A stretch of 64,000 nucleotides of DNA from Diatrype stigma (Eukaryota > Ascomycota > Sordariomycetes > Xylariales > Diatrypaceae), in contig JAKJXP020000001.1 of NCBI GenBank assembly GCA_022225965.2, positions 1,426,001 to 1,490,000 of the forward strand, in the 5' to 3' direction. Positions 11,769 to 23,607 of the stretch are shown here, piece after piece. How positions within the stretch are numbered: the stretch's first letter is position 1; the number at the start of each line of letters is the position of its first letter. The position numbers and the translations under genes were made by a program. Below the pieces are notes generated by a model. The model had not been told where the DNA came from. It searched no databases and saw only the letters and a program-made list of their open reading frames with translations.

Positions 11769-12617
11769 TGCTTCTTCTTAAGACCATGGGCTGGAACGAG
11801 AGGTAAGATAACGCATACGGATTCATGAAAAGTTCATGTGAATGCACTATATTTATATATTTCACCCTGTATATTTCAGGGGTACCGTCACTAGTACCGT
11901 TCGATGGTCGGCGTCCCTGGACCCACCGCCGAACTCCGCCGCCGAAAGTGTCAGCTCCACCGCCGAAAGTGCTCCACATCCGAGTTTGGGAGCTCCCTAC
12001 ATAAGTAATTACCTAGGTACATAGTGTAATCCCGGAAGCGTTCCTGGGGCGGCTCTATATTCATGATTATTGAAAATCCTGGGATGGAGGAATCGCCCGA
12101 GAATAGTGTATAACCACCTGTCGACATAGTAGTCATGCTTTTGTTGCGTGCAGCTTGTTGGTTGACCCAAGGCCAGGCTTGTCAGGCAGACCGTCTGCTT
12201 AATGTAGTCCAAGAGGCAGGTATTATAGGGTGAACTAATCCCTGTGTGTTATATTGACAAGGGACCTGTGATCTGGTCGATCTTTGTGTTAGTAATACTA
12301 GCTCCAGACCAGCGATGTCCGATAGATCAAGCATGAGCCATATATTATGCTTTATTACTCCTCACTCAGGCGTAGGCTATCGTCTAACGGCCAAGTTACA
12401 ATGCTAATCGCAGTCTATGCTTTATTGTAATTCACCGAAATCCAACCCAACTTCTGTCCGGACGCCATCGAATCATTTCATCCACCCCGTGCGTTTTTGA
12501 TACCTGTTCATCGAGCCCACCCATACCGTTCAGACTCGCCCCGTTTTCTTCCATCCATTCGTTTCAACGTCCATGTTATTTAATTCTCTTTTATGCATTC
12601 GTTACTCGTTAGCTGCG
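11769..12617. other. Intergenic region
   Basis: About 850 bases with no supportable gene. It holds a perfect TACCTAGGTA palindrome at 12010-12019 and a short duplicated string (CCGCCGAAAGTG) near 11940 and 11960. Confidence 0.55.
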
Positions 12618-15169
12618 CTACCTCGAAGACGCCACGGTCCCGTACCCCCTAGTGCTCCTCGGGCTCCCCGCCAGTTCCTCGCCGCCGATCAGGTCCTCGG
12701 AGACGCCGACGGCATCGGGCGCGTCGCCCGCAATGATGGCGGTCGTCGGGGTGGGATCGAGGAGGACAAGCGGTTCTTGGTCTTCTTCGTCGTCGTCGTC
12801 GTCGTCGTCCTCGTCGTATTCAACCTCCGTCTCCTCCTCCTCATCCTCCTCCTCTTCTTCTTCGCGTCGGCGGGGCCCGCTCGGCCCATCGCCCTCCTCG
12901 ATCCACCAGCAGGGGACGGCGCCGACGGCGGCGATGGCGGCGAGCAGCCACCAGGGCAGGGCGATGAACTCGCGGCGGACGCCGAAGGAGAAGGCGGCGC
13001 CGGCGAGGGCGGGGCCGAGGGCGCGGCCCAGGGCGCTGAAGGTGGTGGCGAAGCCGTTGAGGGTGCCGAGCACGGACAGGCTCGCGGCGCTGTTGGTCAG
13101 CAGGATGGTGGTGCAGGGGAACCCGATGATGACGGCGAACGCCTTGACGCACATGACGGCGACGAGGGCGGCGTAGCGGACGGCCGGCCCGCCCGGCACC
13201 AGCGCCGTGTAGGGCGTCACGAGGTAGACGAGCGGGAAGGCCAGCGCGCACCCGCGGAAGCACCGCAGCACCCCGAAGCGCGCGCACAGCGGCGGGAACA
13301 CCAGGAACTGGATCAGCCCGCACACCACCCCGTACAGCGTGAAGATGGTCCCGATGCTGCCCGAGTCGAGGCCGAAGCCGCGGCTGAAGAAGAGGAACGA
13401 CGGCAGCAGGGACCCCTGGGGGTAGTCGCCGCCGCTGGGGTCGTCCGGCTGCGGGTTCTCGGGGTAGTTCAGGAACACCGGCAGCACCTGGTCGAAGGCC
13501 ACCGAGTGCAGCGCCAGGAACGTGTAGCAGACCAGGTTGATGACCGACTGTCGCGTGAAGACGGCCCGCATCGACGGCGCGAGCGGCGCCCCTGTCTTCT
13601 CGACGAGCCGGGCCGGGTCGACCGCCGTTACGGGGGTGCTGGCGGTCGAGGATGACGATGCCGACGACGCCGACGACGACGACAAGAGTGCGGTAGTCGA
13701 GACGGCCGACTGCGCCTTTGGCGACGACGGGGAGGCGTCGTGGTGCATATGGCTAGCGAGGAGCGGGGCGGCGGCCTCATCGTCCTGGAACGAGTAGCGG
13801 CGCTGCCGGTGGCCGCCATGGCGGCTGTGTCGGGCTCTTCCGAGCGTCAGGGCCTCGCGGATGCGGGCGCCGAGGACGAGGCCCCAGTCGCGGGCGTGGC
13901 GCTTGGTGAAGAGGGTTTCGTGCAGGAAGAGGAGGGCAGTGGTCAGGGATGCCAGGAAGATGACGGACCCCATGATGTTGGGGAGCGCGAAGGGGTAGGC
14001 GCGCAGGAAGGCGCTGCCGCCGAACACGGCCGGGAACCGCTCGGCCGGCTTCGCGAAGAACCCGCCGAACGCCGGACCGAAGATCGACCCGATCGACCAC
14101 ACGAGCGGCATGATCGAGAAGGCCCGCGGCTGGAGCTCCCGCTCGGGCACCATCTCCGCGACCATGGTCCGGATGATCCCGACTGTTTATTGGGGTCTTG
14201 TTAGTAATCGACATCCCCCCAACAAGAAAAACGCCCGGTGTAAGGGTGAATGGGCAATTTTGATAACTGAGGGACGGTAACGTACCATTCCCGTTGCTCG
14301 CGCCCTGGATGGCGCGGATGGTGATGGCCATCGGCAGGCTCGTCGAGACGCCCCATATCAGAAAACACACCATTGTGCAGAACAGGCCGACGAGGATGGT
14401 CGGCTTCCGGCCGAAGCGGTCGGAGGCGCGGCCCCACGCCACGGCGGTGAGGCTCTGCGAGAGCGAAAAGACGGCGCTCGTCGCGCCGGCCCACTTCGCG
14501 ATGTCCTTCTTCTCGACGCCGAAGCTGCCGATCATCTCTGGGAGGTAGGGGAACACGGACGTGAAGGCCAGGGGCTCGGCGAAACGCGCAACGGCTATGT
14601 ATAGAATCGTTAGCCACAACTTCGGAAAGGAGAGAGGTGGTACCTGGTCCGGTGGTATCGTGCCATTGTCATCTTCGTCTTGTTTCTTTTCTGCTGCTGC
14701 TGCTCCTCCTTTCTGATATGTCTATTTATCTTTCATGATGAGACGCTTGGTCGACTTCCACTCGGGTGCCTGCTTCAAGTTTTGGGTGAGATGAGGCATG
14801 GTCATCAGTTGCAACAAACAACATATGCGACAACTCGGTTCAACACGAATTATGGGAACGCTGTTGGTCTTTCTTCTTTTTGACATTTTGAAGATAGTAG
14901 ACGCCGCTACGAGCTTGAACCAATCCATTTATTGAACCAGATACCAGTATATAAAACAGAAATTACCAGCTGATCTAGCGGAACCAATGCCTCCAAGCCG
15001 TCCAGGCCGCAAGTAACAACGAAAATAGACACTGGCGGTTGAACACCTAGTGTCCAAAAAGAGGTCATATCGTCGTGACCAATGAGAAAGGAGACGATGG
15101 CTTGTCATGCGCCTACTTACCCAAAATGGCCAGTTGCTGGACTGGCAACTTCGGCTTCTGAGCCTTCAT
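12618..15169 (-). CDS. Major facilitator superfamily transporter (3 exons, 640 aa)
   Basis: Exons 15169-15121, 14594-14286 and 14182-12618. The 49-nt first exon encodes MKAQKPKLPVQQLAIL and joins across a roughly 525-nt intron (GTAAGT donor, GCTAAC branch, CATAG acceptor) to AVARFAEPLAFTSVFPYLPE, the normal start of this fungal family. An ATG in the intron at 14619 is therefore not the real start. The MFS signature GRASDRFGRKP lies between TM2 and TM3. Twelve hydrophobic segments are visible, with a long cytosolic loop after TM6 (Ser/Ala-rich) and a very acidic Asp/Glu tract before the end. The C-terminus ends GYGTVASSR, resembling the YGTI tail of the first gene in the window. The sequence resembles the YCR023C-like fungal MFS group, often vacuolar; the substrate is unknown. 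Confidence 0.88.
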
Positions 15170-18100
15170 GGTGAGCGGTATTAGGGGGTTGGTTGGCCTT
15201 CGGCCTCTCAGAATATGAGAAGTAGGAGACTCCAGTCCAAAATACGGTTTCGATAGCTTAGTAACGGAACGGGTAACCGGGCTTTACGAGGAGGGAAACA
15301 GAACAACTCTGATTTGATGAGAAAACTAAAGAGGGAAACAAAAAAGGTTTCATCCACAGAAGGAAAGACGACGAAAGTAGGTATATTATTAAGTTCAGTT
15401 CGGCCCGCTTTGCTTCATGTATAAGAGCGGATATACAGAGGACCATAAATGTATAAGTCGGTGGCGGCAGCCGACTGGACTAAGCCAATGGCAGTATAGC
15501 AGCATGGCAGTATGGGTAGCTCACGAGGCAGACAAAGAGATCGCTGTTTTGAACGGAGATCTGTATAGTCGACCCTTTCGGCAGCTTTCCCGACACCAGC
15601 ACCCCTTGTTGGCCTCACCTATTGCATACCTACCTTACCTAAGTCAACAGGCCTAAGGTTGTAGACTTACCTCCTTGAAGACATCTGTAAACATCCATCC
15701 AGGCCACCCGTACCAAAAAACTCTGAGCGGGAAAAAAGTTTGCGTGTGTGTGTCTGTACGTGCATCTCCCAGTCCAGTGTGTGTAAGACCATTGGAGGGG
15801 AGGCGGGGCCGCGGGGCAATAGCGGAGCTCCACTGTGAGGTATGGATGGGTTATGGTGGATGGATGTGCGGTAGGAGGTAGGAGGCACAGGCTGCTGCTA
15901 CCTCGCAGTCATCTGCACTCTCGCACGCTCTAGGCCGGAATAAGTCATGGTTCGCTGCAAGTAACTGCACACCGATGAGCCATCCGCCAATGCCGCCGTC
16001 TCTTTTTTTCCTTCAATTTGCGGCTGCCCCATTCTGACCACGCTGACCTGCCAGCCTGCCCGCCCCTCCAGGCCCAGGACTGCAGGACTGCAGGACTGCA
16101 GGACTGCAGGACTGCAGGACTCCAGGCAGCCCCGGGTCGGGCGCAGCAATCGTCGGTGGGGTCAGCGGGTTCAGCAGTACAATGCTGGACCCTGGTGGTG
16201 GTGGTGGGTATGTATTGTTATACATACTTCGTATATATGAGAGAAAATCTTGAGTTGTCAGGCTCTTCTGTCTGGGTAGCAATCAATATGTGAAAAAGTG
16301 TAGCACTGCTTAGCACTCAGTAGCATTTTTCATAACATGAAGAACACATGTGATACCCGAGAGACCATCAGGTAGTATCCGTGATAGCCGTTTGAAGTTT
16401 GATTCGGATGCTTATATTCGACTGTTGCACTGGCTGTAACATTGTCCCGATGACAGCGAAAATATCGTGGTTGATACTACATTGTAACCTAAGCCTAGAC
16501 GAGTCCTGCCCCTCCAAGAGTCCAGATCCCCAGGGGCAGATGACGAACATCTTACTATAGTAGTTTAGTGAAGAAGTTTGGATTGCGACTCCGTCCTCGG
16601 CAGCGGCCCATTCCTTTGGTTGCTAATAAGGTTATGTCTTGGTTCTTCGGCGTGCGCTGCAGGCGTCGCAACGAGCTCCGATCGGGCAAACCGAGCGGAA
16701 GCCGAACGGCCTTCTCGAGTCTCACAGTCTGACAGTCTTACAGCAAATGGTCACGAGGCTTGCAGTGCAATTTCCTACATGGAATCCTAGGACGCACGGA
16801 TGAACATCAGCGGACACACAGCGAGCATCCTGCATCATGTACGAAGTAAATCGCGGGTGCAAGGTGCAAGGTTGGCGGTTGGGTGGCAGGCTGGCAGGGT
16901 AGGGAATATATGTATGTAGGTAACTATTTGTTTGTATGTACGAAGGTAAAGTCCGTAGTTGAGGTCACAGCGGTGGTGGGTACGCAGTCGGCCCCTAGAC
17001 TCGGCCCCTAGCCCCTCCACCCATGGCTGAAAATCTCGACGATGCGATTGGTCGCTGCAGGTGCCCTCACATTTCTGGGTTTCTGTCGCTCATCCTCCCG
17101 CATTTCGTATTGTCAGATTGTACATAGTAAGGAACGCAGAATCTTGTACATATATAGTAGCTTTTCGGAAGCTCGCCTGGGTTACCCATCAACTTATAGG
17201 CAAGCCTCGCCCACCATATAGACGAACCCCATATCTATAATGTTTCAGACAACTGATAGACGCCGCTCACCTTGAACACGGCACGTCACAATAGCAAATT
17301 GAGGGCCGATCTGCCGTCAATCGCAAAGTTGTCGAAGATTTTGCTCGTTGATTGACTAACTGCCGGTCTTCGCAGCCTCAGGCACCTACATGTGTATCCG
17401 ATTGATGTTCACAACAGCCGATATTGTACGCCTTCAATTAGTTACGCATGGCTGAGATGGCTGGACCATGACGCCATCGCTAGGGTCACGCTTGATCACT
17501 TGTCGAAGTTTCGGCCGCCCAATCAAGAAGCTTAATATCAATCTTCCTTACCTACTTAGGTATGTGGGTAATTACTGGTGAAGTTTTTTCTAGCTGGCTG
17601 AGTAGCCCTAGGAGAACTGCTGGGATGTGCCGTTGTTGGCTCGCAACGACAAATTCATATCTACATTGGGTAGACTAATAATGAAATTTCGATATCCTTC
17701 TACTTTTGCAAAATGGCTATCGATGTTCTCATGAGCGTGAATGGTAATACTCTCTGCCCAGGTATCCAGAATAGCTCGGTGCCCAATGACGATTGAGATT
17801 TCGATATGTATCCTGCTAGTTCTTCAATCTCCGTAAAACCCGAGGCTCGGTTCAAAATTCTCAGCTCTCCACTTCGGGCCGGAGCCGAAGGGATGTGTCG
17901 GCTTCGGCCGCCTCTGGCCACTAGGAGATCCATATCAACACACCAACCAGCTGCCTTATTCAGTCCTTGCAACGAGAGATTTCTCTTGAAAACTTACACT
18001 CATACTCATGCTGGTTCTCTCATACTACGTAGAGATGAACATACACTGAATGATGTAGCCTGTCAACCAAGTAATTAGCACCCGCTGAATCACAGGAAAC

Positions 18101-18724
18101 CCCAAGCTAAACTTCGTCCGTTGCAATGCTGGTAAAAACCTCGGCGGCTGTCAACATTTCTCCATAATTAGATTGAGGTCCAAATATAATTAATTGCAAG
18201 TCCCGAGATACACCCCGCGTGAGTTGGTCCTTTCCATCGCTTCGAACTGTGATCTACATCGCTATATCGCGACTTTATCGTCAGCTGTTCTGCGAACTAT
18301 AGCGGGGAGGTTCCCCAACTTGGAGTTCCCCATTCGCATTACGTCAGATCTCACGCCACGTACGGCGGGAACTAATTAGACAGCCCTTTCCAATAGACAA
18401 ATACGGCAAAGAAGGCGAAGTCTCGAGAACCTGGGTGTTTCTTCTCAATCACGAGGCTCGGTATATATGCCGAGTTTCAAGAGAACGGCAGCGCATCTTG
18501 ATGATCTTGTAAAACGTCGAAGCTTGCAGCTAGCTGACCGGTAAGAGCGTCAGAAATCAAGTTTGAGTACCTAGCATTAACCAGTCAAAGGCGCATTTCA
18601 GGCGTGCGACTAGGTAATGAAGTCACTCAGATCATTTTCTGTGTACAGCGTATACTAGCTAGCAACCCTGTACTATCACCGCCTCTGGTGACACCGGCTT
18701 GGGGGCGGACCAGACCGAACGGAC
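15170..18724. other. Long intergenic region
   Basis: About 3.5 kb with no gene I can support. It contains five exact 8-bp tandem units at 16081-16120, TACTTCGTA motifs at 16225-16233 and (reverse) 16840-16848, and a stretch at about 17582-17820 (minus strand) that stays open without a start codon and looks weakly protein-like. Confidence 0.5.
16081..16120. repeat. Five tandem copies of an 8-bp unit
   Basis: TGCAGGAC is repeated five times without error, followed by a degraded sixth copy. A unit of 8 bp would shift frame at each copy, and no gene is present. Confidence 0.85.
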
Positions 18725-19686
18725 ATGGACACGATGTCAGACGAGGCAACGCCGCTACTTACCACCGTCACGGTCGGCCCTCCCGTGCGGCGCTATCCTC
18801 ACCAAACACTGCGGAGGTTCTGCACAATAGCTCTGGGCTCATCTCTCATCGCTCTCTTGATCGTTTTCCTCGTTACCATCGTCTTCGATCCCGCGGCACC
18901 TGATGACCACCATCACCACCACCACCACCACCACAACTCCGAGCCTCTGCCGTCTGGGGATGTCACTTCCGAGGAGCTGAGGAGCATAGTACTGGAAACC
19001 CCCAGCAGCGAGCGGGCCGAAGAATGGAGCAGGTACTAAACGCGGTGGGCGGAGTGGGGCGTCAAGTCGGACATCGTGGCCTACGACGTTTACCTCAACT
19101 ACCCGGTTGATCACCGACTGGCACTGCAAAAAAAGGGCCGCCGGTCCGTGTCATCGGGAGACTCCGAAAAATATGGCTGGATTGTGGCATATGAAGCGGC
19201 ACTGGAGGAGGACGTGCTGGAAGAAGAAGATCCAACGACGGCGCCCGAGGGCCGCGTCCCTACCTTCCATGAATATAGTGGAAGCGGCGATGCCACCGGC
19301 CCATTCTCTAAGTCATTTATGGCTCCTACCAAGACTACGAGGACCTCCTCAGAGCCAATGTCATGTCACGCTTGAGGGACGGATCGCCATCGCAGAATCC
19401 CGGGCGTTTTCCGGGCTTTGGAGGTCAAACGAGCCCAGTAGCTCGGCATGGCCGGCGTGGTCCTGTACAGCGATCCTGGTGATGATGGCGAAGTGACAAG
19501 AGGCAAACGGCTACGAGTGTTATCTAAATGGCCCTGCTAGGAAGCCAGGCAGCGTTGTGCGCGGCGGTGTTGCGTTCCACAACGGTCCTGGTGATCCACC
19601 GACGCCGGGCTATCCCTCGAGACTGGGAGTTCCTCGAAAGCCAGTCGAAGGGTATGTTGCTGATATTCCCTCTATACCTATCTCAT
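18725..19686 (+). pseudogene. Broken glutamate carboxypeptidase II-like (M28) gene, N-terminal part only
   Basis: The 5' part is intact: ATG at 18725, a short cytosolic tail with the dileucine-like signal EATPLL, one membrane anchor, then nine histidine codons and the conserved SEELRSIVLETPSSERAEEW. A deletion then removes about 15-20 codons and leaves TAA at 19037. Homology resumes with WGVKSDIVAYDVYLNYPVDH and EGRVPTFHEYSGSGDATGPF. The frame shifts near 19310 (YGSYQDYEDLLRANV), another stop (TAG) lies at 19439, and a further shift near 19490 leads to GYPSRLGVPRKPVE. Homology stops near 19686, so the whole metallopeptidase catalytic domain is missing. Intact relatives are type II membrane proteins of the NAALADase/transferrin-receptor-like family, vacuolar or endosomal in fungi. 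This copy cannot make an active enzyme. Confidence 0.85.
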
Positions 19687-20362
19687 TAGACTTGTCTGTG
19701 CTTGGAAATTGCTGCAGGATGGTACAAGTCTCAATCGGATTGATCCCAGATAAAGGACTCCTATTTATTATTATCTTACTTTACCTCATTGCCAAAACTA
19801 GTTATGCATGGCGCGTGTTGGTTGACACCCTTCGTCTTCCTCGCCATCGTCACGGGGGGCGTTCATGGACCTCGCAAATATTTGGATTTACTTTCTGGAA
19901 GTATATCTCTGTTTGGCTCTCTATTTAGCCTAGTAAGCGTCAGTAGAATGAAGATTGAATGTTAAGAATGTGAAACCATCACTGCCATTAATAAAAGACA
20001 ACCACGATGAAAAATTAATGGTCTGTTGAGTACTCGTGTTGATTCATGTATTCATCATCTATGCGTGTGATCTGCCGCAATGCTTCGTTATATAACCCGT
20101 CAACACCGCCTAACCGACCGACCCGAGCCCTCCGTCGTGATCCGACATGACCTCCCTACCCCCCTGAACTCCTTAAAAGATGACAGGACCCCAGACAATC
20201 ATGAGTCGGGGCAAAATTTCCTTTCTATGGTATCACTTTTTGTTTTTGGTAGCCTGAACTATATAACCACCTGGTCAATCTAGTTGTCGCTATACTTATC
20301 CAGCGAGCTAGGTACTTGCGTCTTTGCTCGTTTTCCCCTCCGAATCAACAAGCCAATTGCTA
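19687..20362. other. Intergenic region after the broken peptidase gene
   Basis: No trace of the missing peptidase catalytic domain was found. The region leads into the 3' side of the IMP dehydrogenase gene. Confidence 0.55.
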
Positions 20363-22217
20363 TTACGCATACAGCTTCTTCTCGTAGGTCTCCATGTTCA
20401 CGCCACCCTCCAGCTGAGCGCTGGCCGTGCGAATCTCAAATCGCACAACACCCTCATTTACACCCTCGTGCAGTGCTTTCAAGCTTATCATGCCAGTGTC
20501 CTGCAGCGAGTGCTTGAGACCTGCCGCCAAGTAAGGCACGAACTTGTTGACGGAACCCCGATGCGCCACAGCGCCGGAGACACCCTGAGCAACAAGCACG
20601 CTGTCGCCTTCGCTGAAGTAGCGCGCAGTGCCAGCATTGCTGGCTTGGGAGTCCTTAGCGCCGGCACCTGCCTTCTTATCTTGCATAGCATCAATGCTAC
20701 CCATGCCTCGGTACGCCTTCACGAGCTTTCCTTCTCGAGAGACGAACGAGGTACCGGGAGATTCGGTAGTACCAGCTAAGAGGCCACCCATCATGACGGT
20801 AGAGGCACCGAGCGCAAGACCCTTGACAATATGCCCGACGTTTTGTACACCGCCGTCAGCGATACAGGGCACGCCAAACCGTGCAGCGAATGAGGCAACG
20901 GCGTGCACAGCCGCAGCCTGAGGACGGCCAACGGCCATGACTTCCTGCGTGATGCAGGCACTGCCGCTTCCCATTCCAATTCGAAGACCATCAACACCAG
21001 CGGCCACTAGGCCGGCAGCCTGCTCCCTCGTCACGACATTACCTCCAATAACGTCCAACTCCGGGAACTCTTGCTTGATCCATTTGACCATGTCGATCTG
21101 GAACATGCTGTTGCCTTGACTGCTGTCAAGAATGACGACGTCTAGGCCAGCATCCACAAGCTTCTTGAGACGGGTTTTATCCTCGGGTCGGGTTCCAATG
21201 GCAGCAGCGCAGAGCAGCTGCTTGGAGTCGGGAAGCTTCGAAGCGAGAGGGAAGTGGAGGTTTTTGGTCAAGTCGGAACGAGAGATCATGGAGACAAGGT
21301 TGAAGTCCTTGTCTACCAGCGGCAGCTTGCCCTTCTTGGACTTGGCAAGAATCTTATTGGCTTCAACCAAGGTAACGCCATCGGGGGCAGTGATAAGGTC
21401 GGTCTCCATAACCTTCGAGACAGGCTGGCTAAGATCATCCTCGAACTGGAGATCACGGTTGGTCACGATACCGAGCAGCTTGGAACCAAGCTTTCCAGAT
21501 TCTTCAGACAGTCGAATTAGTCAGCAGTCCATCGCAAATTAAAAGCGAAGATAAAAAATAGGTTTGTGGTAAACATCTTCATAAAGAGCATAATTGAATC
21601 CCCATGACATTGCTGTCTATACGGTGGAACGAAAGTTATAATAATTAGGTTTGTAATCAGGTGATGCGAGATCCCTCGGGGATATTGTAGTGATAAGGAC
21701 GAAATCAGAATGGTCAGAACTCACCGGTTACGGGGAAGCCACCGAACCCCCATTTCTCCTTGAGGGCCTTAGCATCTTCAACGGTGGCATTTGGGCTCAT
21801 GACAACGGGGTCATTGATAAAGCCGTTCTCGTATCTCTTGACCCTGCGGACCATGTCGGCTTGCTCATCCGGGGAGCAGTTGTGGTGGATGACACCTAGA
21901 CCACCTTGCAGGGCCATGGCAATAGCCATTTCGTGCTCTGTTACAGTGTCCATCGGTGAAGAGACGAACGGAGTCTTGAGAGAGATTCTCTTGGTAATGG
22001 GAGAGTCAAGGGCAACATCAGAGGCCGGGAAGCCGATGTAGCCAGGCAAGACAAGGAAGTCATTGTATGTGAGACCTCCATGCAGCTTGGTGTCCATGAG
22101 GTCATCGATGCTGAGTCCATCTCGAGACTCGTACTCTTTCAAGACCTCGAGGGCAGATTGGGCGTCGAGGAACTTGGAAGTCCCGTTGACGTTGCCTGGG
22201 CCGTTGGTGGTCGGCAT
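20363..22217 (-). CDS. IMD2: Inosine-5'-monophosphate dehydrogenase (2 exons, 543 aa)
   Basis: Exons 22217-21725 and 21501-20363 (GTGAGT donor). The enzyme oxidises IMP to XMP with NAD+, the committed step of guanine nucleotide synthesis in the cytosol. The N-terminal barrel half is clear ([26 protein letters not shown]). The intron falls inside the CBS pair (FGGFPVTG / [18 protein letters not shown]). The second half has [17 protein letters not shown], the catalytic loop [11 protein letters not shown] with Cys at about residue 347, and the flap region [10 protein letters not shown]. The length matches fungal enzymes. The ATG at 22217 is the first in frame; a GTG five codons upstream is not a likely eukaryotic start. 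The gene is divergent from the IQGAP gene across about 1.4 kb. Confidence 0.96.
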
Positions 22218-23607
22218 TTTGAGGGGAGGCACGTACGTGAAGAACGTGAAATAGATGAAAAGCTAGGGAGAAATCGTGGAAAGACGTAGCTAATCAAATG
22301 AGGTCGAAGATCAAAGACAAAGAGGGTAGGCGTCGATGGGGGTTTGCTTGACGAGCCGACGACAAATTGTACACTGATCTCCTTCCCGAGAGAAGGGAAG
22401 GAAAATCAAAAGACGGCGGCAGGCCGGCACCAAATCTTTTTATCTGAACTTTTTTTTCACTTATCTGGAGACCCTGAAAAACCAAAGGCACAATGCGGGG
22501 CATGCGTGAAGGGGTGCTGCTTAGTGCTGTTAATGTGTGACTTTGTCTTGGTAGCAATCTCAGTACAAAAACTTGTATACAGTGGAGATTCACTACTAGT
22601 GAAAAAAGTCTTTTGCACCGCTTAACTTTTTTCTGGTAGGCACCCAGGCTAGGTACTGACCTTCACTAAGGCTTTGCTCCAGGCTCTGCAGTCGGAGCTT
22701 CAATTGAACCTGGCTGCCCTGGAAGGACCTGAGGTGGGGGAGGGGAGAGACGAGGAGGAGGGGTTGGATGGGTGGCTGGAGTGACGGTGGCTTGAACTGA
22801 CCGAAAAGGTGGCTGGTTGAAGCCTTGGCACAATACGGGCGGCTGCCGTAGCTACCCAGAGGACCACAAAAGCAGGACCACAAAATCGGCGCCTATTGAT
22901 TCCCCACCGCGTCCCGGTTGCTCCCTGAGCTTCCTCTGAAAGGCAGTCAACAAATAAACAAACTACCTGAAACGGGGATTTTGACGAGCTACTATCGTCA
23001 TCCGCCCGGCTCACCATCCCACCTATCCCACCCACATCTGCATCTGCATACTACCCGACTGGTACCCGACTCTTTCCCGACTACGCAAGGCCAGGGCAAT
23101 CATCTGTGGCATTTGTGGCATCTGTGGCATCTGGTGTGGCCGAACTTTGGATTACCTACAACCACCCATTCAACAAGTAGCTGTTCAATTCAACTGGCTG
23201 TCTTGGAGACTCGGTCACGACCCTGATACCCTGGTACCCTAATACTCTAATACTCGCCTTTCCCTTTTATTCTCCCATGTGTGCGCTGAGCGTGCGCCCA
23301 TATTCCTTTACCGCTACAACGTAATTTGGAGCACAAGGCACAGGATCTCCGGGAAGACCAACGGGTTTGCCATATTATCCGGGATCAGCTTTCAATTGAA
23401 GCATCGGTACGCACCGGACAGAACAATTGTTGGGTTCGAGATACGATTGCGGCCAATCCGGCGACCCGGTCAATCTATACCACGCAAACCCAAACCGGCA
23501 ATCATCTTCTATCCAAAACCCGGCGCTGTGATGCACTCCTCAATTGTAGCCAGGAACAACGAGAATCAAAGGGTTAGCACCGTTGGTGAACTACTCTAGA
23601 CGTCGAT
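22218..23607. other. Divergent promoter region (IMP dehydrogenase / IQGAP)
   Basis: About 1.4 kb upstream of both genes. It holds pyrimidine-rich tracts and a CATCTGTGG-type triple repeat near 23100. Open frames here have no splice partners or family likeness, so I read it as promoter and 5' UTR. Confidence 0.55.

Noticed and set aside
12573..13655. 360-codon plus-strand frame opposite the MFS gene
   Set aside because: Antisense shadow of a GC-rich exon; Gly/Ala/Glu-rich nonsense sequence.
17582..17820. Open minus-strand stretch containing VIGHRAILDTWAESITIHAH
   Set aside because: Looks weakly protein-like, but has no start codon, no convincing splice sites and no family I recognise.
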